In this document: positions 59,540 through 64,000 of the stretch, one piece after another | How positions within the stretch are numbered: position 1 is the first letter of the stretch | Layout of the letters: each line of letters opens with the position of its first letter | Assembly (NCBI GenBank): GCA_963837715.1 | Contig: CAWIOF010000002.1 | Coordinates: 930,001-994,000, forward strand | Direction: 5' to 3' | Source of the DNA: JANYLB01 sp963837715 | GTDB lineage: Bacteria; Actinomycetota; Acidimicrobiia; IMCC26256; JANYLB01 | Length of the DNA stretch: 64,000 nucleotides | Notes under the pieces: model-generated | Told to the model about the DNA's origin: nothing | Databases searched by the model: none | The model's input: the letters and a program-made list of their open reading frames with translations, nothing else | Made by a program: the position numbers and the translations under genes

Positions 59540-61006
59540 GCCAGACCGCTCGCGGCGGCGGCAGCTGCGCGGGTACCGCCGTTCGTAGCCGGCGCGGCGG
59601 AGCCGGGTCCCCAGGTCGCCGAAGCTCCCGAAGCGGTCCTCCGACCACTGCACGACTCCGCACACCCGCGGTGACGCGGCATCCCGCACGACGTCGTCCT
59701 CGGTGATCCGCAGATCCCGTCGAGACGACGTGATCCGCAGGATCGACGGGTCGACGAAGCGGTCGGGTGGGCGCCGGCCGTTGCGCCACACGATCCCCGG
59801 CTCGTCGCTGATCACCATCGCACCCGGAGGGAGCGACCGGATGGCGCGACCGATCGTCGCTTCGGTCGCATCGGGTCCCGACGGCCACAGCAGCGGGTGC
59901 AACGAGATCGCCCAGACCGGCAGCGCGACCACGGCGGCGACCGCGAGTGCCTGCCACCGCACCCGGGCCGTCGCCACCAGGAGGGCGAGCGGAGGGACGA
60001 GATGGGCCACGTGGCTCCGCCACAGCGGGTTCTCCACGAGCAACACCGACCCGACGAGCGCCGCCCACACGACGATCGGGACGCGTCCGCCGCCGAGTCG
60101 ATCGATCCATCCGTCGGACGGTCGTTCGGCCGCCCGGGCCTCTGACCCGCCCCCGACTCCGGTGCGGGACGCGCGGTGCACGATCCAGGCGGCCACGGCC
60201 ACGGCTGCCGCGGCGACGAGGGGGAGATCCCGGGTGACGAGTGCCCTCGCGACGACGCCGAGGTTGTGCAGCGGTGCGCGATGACCCGCAGCATCGGTGT
60301 GGTACAGCACCGACTGGTTCACCACGTCGGCGAGGCCCCAGGGGAGCGACGCGACGATCACGACGCCGGCGGCGGTCGCCGGAACGGTGAGGATGTCGGT
60401 GCGTCGGCGTCGCGACACCACGAGGAGACCGACCGCGACGAGCGCAGGCACCACGAGCAGGCTCTTGATCGCGAACGCGGCCCCGGCCAGGATCCCGATC
60501 ACGATCGCGCGTCGCGTCGACGGGGACCGGCGGTAGCCAGTCGCCACCGCCACCGCGAGCACCGCCAGGGCACTCGCGGGTCCGTCGGCCGCGAGCGGTG
60601 CCGACGTCCAGAGCACGGAACCGCTCGCGACCACGAGCCCGGCGGCGAGGAGCGCCCGGGGTCGGGTCGTCAGCTCGAGCGCGGCGCCGTAGGTGGCGAG
60701 CACGAGCGCGACACCCGACGCGACGGCGAGCGACCGCGGCGAGTCGAAGCGGCGCAGCGTGACGAGGTCGGCAAACCAGGCGAGCGGGAGGAAGAGCGGG
60801 CCCTGGCTGGAGAACACCTCACGGAACGGGGCGCCGCCCGCCCGCATCGCGAGCACCGACGTCCCGAACACACCGTCGTCGAAGACCAGGCTGCGGCTCG
60901 CGAAGACGGCGGGGAGCCGCACGACCAGCGCCGCGAGCCCGAGGCCCAGCCAGTCCTGTGGGTGGCTGCGCGTGCGCCCCGACCGCGACCGCGGTCGCGC
61001 CTGCAC
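59436..61006 (-). CDS. Glycosyltransferase-39-like membrane protein (3' end uncertain)
   Basis: A paralogue of the next minus-strand gene, with many membrane helices. The first loop has LVFDDGVFGTSVLAM with an acidic pair as in GT-C enzymes, then FSSQGPLFLPL, ADGPASALAVLAVA and SLPWGLADVVNQS. The soluble end reads VISDEPGIVWRNGRRPPDRF and VCGVVQWSEDRFG. The frame stays open far into the opposite-strand genes, which is not credible. A break near 59580 would lead to RAVWLKAPC, like the paralogue's RGVYVRDCG, ending at 59436. The GTG start follows the stop of its paralogue directly. Function inferred only. Confidence 0.68.
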
Positions 61007-62503
61007 TCACTGTCCGCAGTCGCGGACGTAGACGCCCCGGGTGCCGCCGAAGCTCTCGACCTGTTCGTAGCCGAGCGTCGCCAGCCGATCGGGGAGGTCG
61101 GCGAACCGCCCGAAGCGGTGGTCACTGCGCACCACCACCGCGCACACCCGCTCGTCGGCCGCGGCCCGCACGAGGCGGTTCTCGGTGATCGCGATGCTCG
61201 CGTCCTGACCCGGGAGCATCCGGAGCTCCGACGGGTCGACGAAGTACGGATCGGTGGCCAGGCCGGCCCGCCAGACCGGTCCCGGTTCGTCGCTGAGGAC
61301 CCACGCGTCGTCGGGGAGGGCGCGCAGCCGCTCGACGACCACGGCGTCGTTGCCGCGGTAGTCGTGGGGGAGGAGCAACGGTTCGAGCTGGATCACCTGG
61401 AACGGCAGGGTGACGGCCCACGCCACGCCGACGAGGGTCCACGACGGCCGGATCATCGCGACGAGGAGCGCGAGCGGGGCGACGAGTGCGGCGAGGTGGT
61501 TGCGAAACATCGGATCCTGCAGCAGCAGGACCACGACCACCAGCCCGGCCCACCACCAGACGACGCGGGTCCCTCCGAGCAGACGGTGGAGGGGGCCGGA
61601 GTCGTCCGCAGCCGCCGCGGGCCGGTCGGGGCTGGTGGGTCGGCGGCGGAACCGGGCGATGCCCGACGCCACGATCCCGACGGCGCCGATCGCGAGCATC
61701 GGGGTGTCGCGGCGGAAGAAGGTGGTGACGAGCTTCACCGCGTTGGCGCCGGGGGTGCGCTGTCCCGTCTTGTCGAGGTGGTACCGGATGTTGTCGTGGA
61801 CGACGTTGCCGATTCCCCACGGGACGCTGGCGGCGACGAGCAGCACCGCGGCGAGTCCGGGGACCAGCACGGCATCGGCGACTCGGCGTCGCTGCACCAC
61901 GAGCAGCCACGCGACGAGGATCGCGGGCCCGACCAGCAGGCTCTTCACCGCGACGGCCGCGCCGATGAGCAGCCCGACCGCCACGGCCTTGCCGCGGGTC
62001 GGATTCCGGCGGTACGCGAGGCCGACCGCAACGGCCGACGTCGCGAAGGCTGCCGCGGGACCATCGCCCGTGATCGGCCCGGTGGTCCACAGCAGCACAC
62101 CGCTCGTGGCGGTGAGCGCACCGGCGAGCAGCGCGCGCCCACGGTCGAACAACTCCGTACCGGCGGCGTAGACCGCGATGGTCGTGACGATTCCCGCCGC
62201 GACGGCGAGCAGGCGGGGCGCGTCGAGGGTCCGCAAGCCGATGAGGTCGGCGACGTGCACGAGGGCGAGGAAGAGCGGGCCCTGGCTGGAGAAGATGTCG
62301 CGGAACGGCTCGTAGCCCTCGCGCATCGCGATCGCGGCGAGGCCGTATCCGCCGTCGTCGTATCCGAGGTTCGTCGGCGCGAAGAACGCCGGGATGCGCA
62401 CCAGCAGTGCCGCGAGGCCCAGGAGGACCGCGTCGGGCCACCAGTGGCGGCCCGTCGGCGTCGGTCGGATCCCGCGCACGCGTGCGTCAACGAGTGTGGG
62501 CAC
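61007..62503 (-). CDS. Glycosyltransferase-39-like membrane protein
   Basis: A 498-residue integral membrane protein with about ten helices. NLGYDDGGYGLAAIAMREGYEPFRDIFSSQGPLFL forms the acidic first loop of GT-C-type glycosyltransferases (PMT/ArnT-like). DGPAAAFATSAVAV, KSLLVGPAILVAW and SVPWGIGNVV are shared with the paralogue. The C-terminal soluble part has LSDEPGPVWRAGLATDPYFVDPSELR. The GTG has AAGGAGG 3 nt upstream. Sugar transfer to a lipid or protein outside the membrane is inferred. Together with its paralogue it splits steB from pyrG. Confidence 0.78.
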   Translation of the reverse strand: MPTLVDARVRGIRPTPTGRHWWPDAVLLGLAALLVRIPAFFAPTNLGYDDGGYGLAAIAMREGYEPFRDIFSSQGPLFLALVHVADLIGLRTLDAPRLLAVAAGIVTTIAVYAAGTELFDRGRALLAGALTATSGVLLWTTGPITGDGPAAAFATSAVAVGLAYRRNPTRGKAVAVGLLIGAAVAVKSLLVGPAILVAWLLVVQRRRVADAVLVPGLAAVLLVAASVPWGIGNVVHDNIRYHLDKTGQRTPGANAVKLVTTFFRRDTPMLAIGAVGIVASGIARFRRRPTSPDRPAAAADDSGPLHRLLGGTRVVWWWAGLVVVVLLLQDPMFRNHLAALVAPLALLVAMIRPSWTLVGVAWAVTLPFQVIQLEPLLLPHDYRGNDAVVVERLRALPDDAWVLSDEPGPVWRAGLATDPYFVDPSELRMLPGQDASIAITENRLVRAAADERVCAVVVRSDHRFGRFADLPDRLATLGYEQVESFGGTRGVYVRDCGQ

Positions 62504-62618
62504 GCGCCTCCTTCAGGGTTCCCGGGAGCGGGTCGGGCGCATGGTACCGTCGGCTTCCCGTAGGTCAGTGACGCGTCGACGCACGCGTTTCGACGAGCTT
62601 GTCCGATCGGGAATTCCC

Positions 62619-62634
62619 GGAGGTAGAGGTCTTG
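62619..62634 (+). promoter_or_regulatory. Ribosome-binding site fixing a TTG start for pyrG
   Basis: GGAGG (62619-62623) lies 8 nt before TTG 62632. The standard N-terminus AKHIFVTGGVASS begins at the next codon, and no ATG or GTG is nearby in frame. Confidence 0.8.
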
Positions 62635-64000
62635 GCGAAGCACATCTTCGTGACGGGTGGGGTGGCATCGAGCCTCGGGAAGGGCCTCACCGCCTCGTCC
62701 CTCGGACGGCTCCTGAAGGCCCGGGGCCTGCGGGTCACGATGCAGAAGCTCGACCCGTACATCAACGTCGATCCGGGCACGATGAACCCCTTCCAGCACG
62801 GCGAGGTGTTCGTCACCGACGACGGCGGCGAAACCGACCTCGACCTCGGCCACTACGAGCGCTTCGTCGACGTCCCGCTCAACCGGCGCAGCAACGCGAC
62901 CACCGGGTCGATCTACCAGTCGGTGCTGTCGAAGGAGCGCCACGGCGCGTACCTCGGTCAGACGGTGCAGGTCATCCCGCACATCACCGACGAGATCAAG
63001 GAACGGATCCTCAGCCTCGCCGCCGACGACGTCGACGTGATCATCACCGAGGTCGGCGGCACCGTCGGCGACATCGAGATCCTCCCCTTCCTCGAAGCGA
63101 TCCGACAGTTCCGCAAGGACGTCGGTCGCGACAACGTCTTCTACCTGCACGTCACACTCGTGCCGTTCATCGGCCCGTCGGGCGAGCAGAAGACCAAGCC
63201 CACCCAGCACTCCGTCACCGAGCTGCGCAGCCGGGGCATCCAGCCCGACGTGATCGTCTGCCGTTCCGACCGACCGATCGCGACCCGGCTGAAGGAGAAG
63301 ATCAGCCAGCTCTGCGACGTCCCCGAACGCGGTGTCGTGTCGGCGATCGATGCCGACGACCTCTACGAGATCCCGCTCGTGCTCCACGACGAAGGTCTCG
63401 ACGACTATGTGTGCGAGATGCTCCGCCTCGACGAAGGCCCGCCCGACCTCGGCCCGTGGAAGGCACTCGTCCAGCGGGTGTCGGAAGCGACCGACGAGGT
63501 GCACATCGGGCTCGTCGGCAAGTACGTGAACCTGCCCGACGCGTACCTCTCGGTGGTCGAGGCGCTCAAGCACGGTGGGTACGCCTGCGGCGCGAAGGTC
63601 GTCATCGACTGGATCGCGTCCGACGACACCGAAGGGCTCCTCGCCGAAGGTCGCCTCCGTGATCTCGACGGCATCGTCATCCCCGGTGGGTTCGGGTTCC
63701 GCGGGATCGAGGGCAAGATCGCCGCAGCCGGGTTCGCCCGGCTGAACGGGATCCCGTTCCTCGGCCTGTGCCTCGGCCTCCACTGCGCCACCATCGAGTT
63801 CGCCCGGGATGCCTGCGGTCTCGCCGGTGCCAACTCGAGTGAGTTCGATCCGCACTCGCCCCACCCCGTGATCGACCTCATGGACGACCAGCGCGCCGTC
63901 GTCGACCTGGGCGGCACGATGCGACTCGGTGCGTACCCGGCGAAGCTCGTTCCCGGTTCGGTGGTGCAACGGGCGTACGGCACCGAGGTCGTCTACGAGC
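62632..64000 (+). CDS. pyrG: CTP synthase (3' end outside window)
   Basis: PyrG aminates UTP to CTP using glutamine. The synthase domain (residues 1-270) has VTGGVASSLGKGLTASSLG, KLDPYINVDPGTMNPFQHGE, GGETDLDLGHYERF and TEVGGTVGDIEILPFLEAIR. From about 300 the glutamine amidotransferase domain starts; its Cys is in FLGLCLGLHCATIEFAR. The His/Glu of the triad lie beyond the window. 456 codons are visible and no break occurs. The start is TTG. In other actinobacteria it follows steAB directly; here three membrane-protein genes lie between. Confidence 0.95.
   Translation, partial: MAKHIFVTGGVASSLGKGLTASSLGRLLKARGLRVTMQKLDPYINVDPGTMNPFQHGEVFVTDDGGETDLDLGHYERFVDVPLNRRSNATTGSIYQSVLSKERHGAYLGQTVQVIPHITDEIKERILSLAADDVDVIITEVGGTVGDIEILPFLEAIRQFRKDVGRDNVFYLHVTLVPFIGPSGEQKTKPTQHSVTELRSRGIQPDVIVCRSDRPIATRLKEKISQLCDVPERGVVSAIDADDLYEIPLVLHDEGLDDYVCEMLRLDEGPPDLGPWKALVQRVSEATDEVHIGLVGKYVNLPDAYLSVVEALKHGGYACGAKVVIDWIASDDTEGLLAEGRLRDLDGIVIPGGFGFRGIEGKIAAAGFARLNGIPFLGLCLGLHCATIEFARDACGLAGANSSEFDPHSPHPVIDLMDDQRAVVDLGGTMRLGAYPAKLVPGSVVQRAYGTEVVYE

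Noticed and set aside
60176..62563. 795-codon plus-strand frame across the GT39-like genes
   Set aside because: Its composition (runs of Arg, Asp, Glu, Gly and His) is that of an antisense shadow, while the minus strand encodes membrane proteins with conserved motifs.

Overview
The window is a high-GC actinobacterial chromosome segment. The rRNA operon and the order of housekeeping genes suggest Actinomycetota, most likely class Acidimicrobiia; the class is inferred from the look of the 16S gene and was not tested by a search. Gene order follows the backbone known from Mycobacterium and Streptomyces: priA-def-fmt-rsmB-rpe-rib, then infC-rpmI-rplT-trmH-pheST, argCJBDFRGH, tyrS, and tlyA-nadK-recN-steA-steB-pyrG. 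Here these blocks lie close together.

Layout. 1-3.8 kb: end of priA, peptide deformylase, methionyl-tRNA formyltransferase, RsmB and Rpe. 3.8-10.2 kb: a receiver-GGDEF protein, MogA, then an FMN riboswitch controlling ribD-ribE-ribBA-ribH, followed by hisG and a small OB-fold ORF. 10.2-12.4 kb (minus): a GH15 trehalase/glucoamylase-like enzyme and a DUF1844 protein, divergent from infC. 12.5-18.2 kb: infC (ATT start), rpmI, rplT, an rRNA methyltransferase and pheST. 18.2-21.9 kb: an accessory island between pheT and argC with a thioesterase, nitroreductase, methyltransferase, PhyH-type dioxygenase and two hotdog proteins. 22-30.4 kb: a complete tightly coupled arginine operon with its repressor. 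30.4-35.8 kb (minus): a DUF1501/DUF1800 pair and a class A penicillin-binding protein with PASTA domains. 35.8-42.9 kb: tyrS, then a 16S-23S-5S operon with promoter, boxA elements, both processing stems and a terminator; no tRNA lies in the spacer. 42.9-52.6 kb: TPR proteins, ABC-F ATPase, SSB-like protein, 2-oxoacid:ferredoxin oxidoreductase, DUF1015, HAD phosphatase and rhomboid protease. 52.6-64 kb: phasin-like protein, tlyA, nadK, recN, steA, steB, a MraY/WecA-like transferase, two paralogous membrane glycosyltransferase-like proteins (minus) and the start of pyrG.

Two features run through the whole window. First, 18 reading-frame breaks fall in otherwise intact conserved genes on both strands. 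Seventeen fit one surplus base each, and removing these restores family-typical lengths. This looks like insertion-biased sequencing error rather than gene decay. Second, many operon-leading genes have a TANNNT -10 box only 6-8 nt before the start codon and no Shine-Dalgarno sequence, as expected for leaderless mRNAs. Genes inside operons instead show GTGA/ATGA overlaps that imply translational coupling.

No CRISPR array, prophage, insertion sequence, tRNA gene or origin was seen. The less ordinary material is the pheT-argC island, a KstR-like palindrome ahead of the FMN riboswitch, an intergenic repeat that forms the N-terminus of ArgG, the DUF1501/DUF1800 pair, and the tandem membrane enzymes beside steAB.
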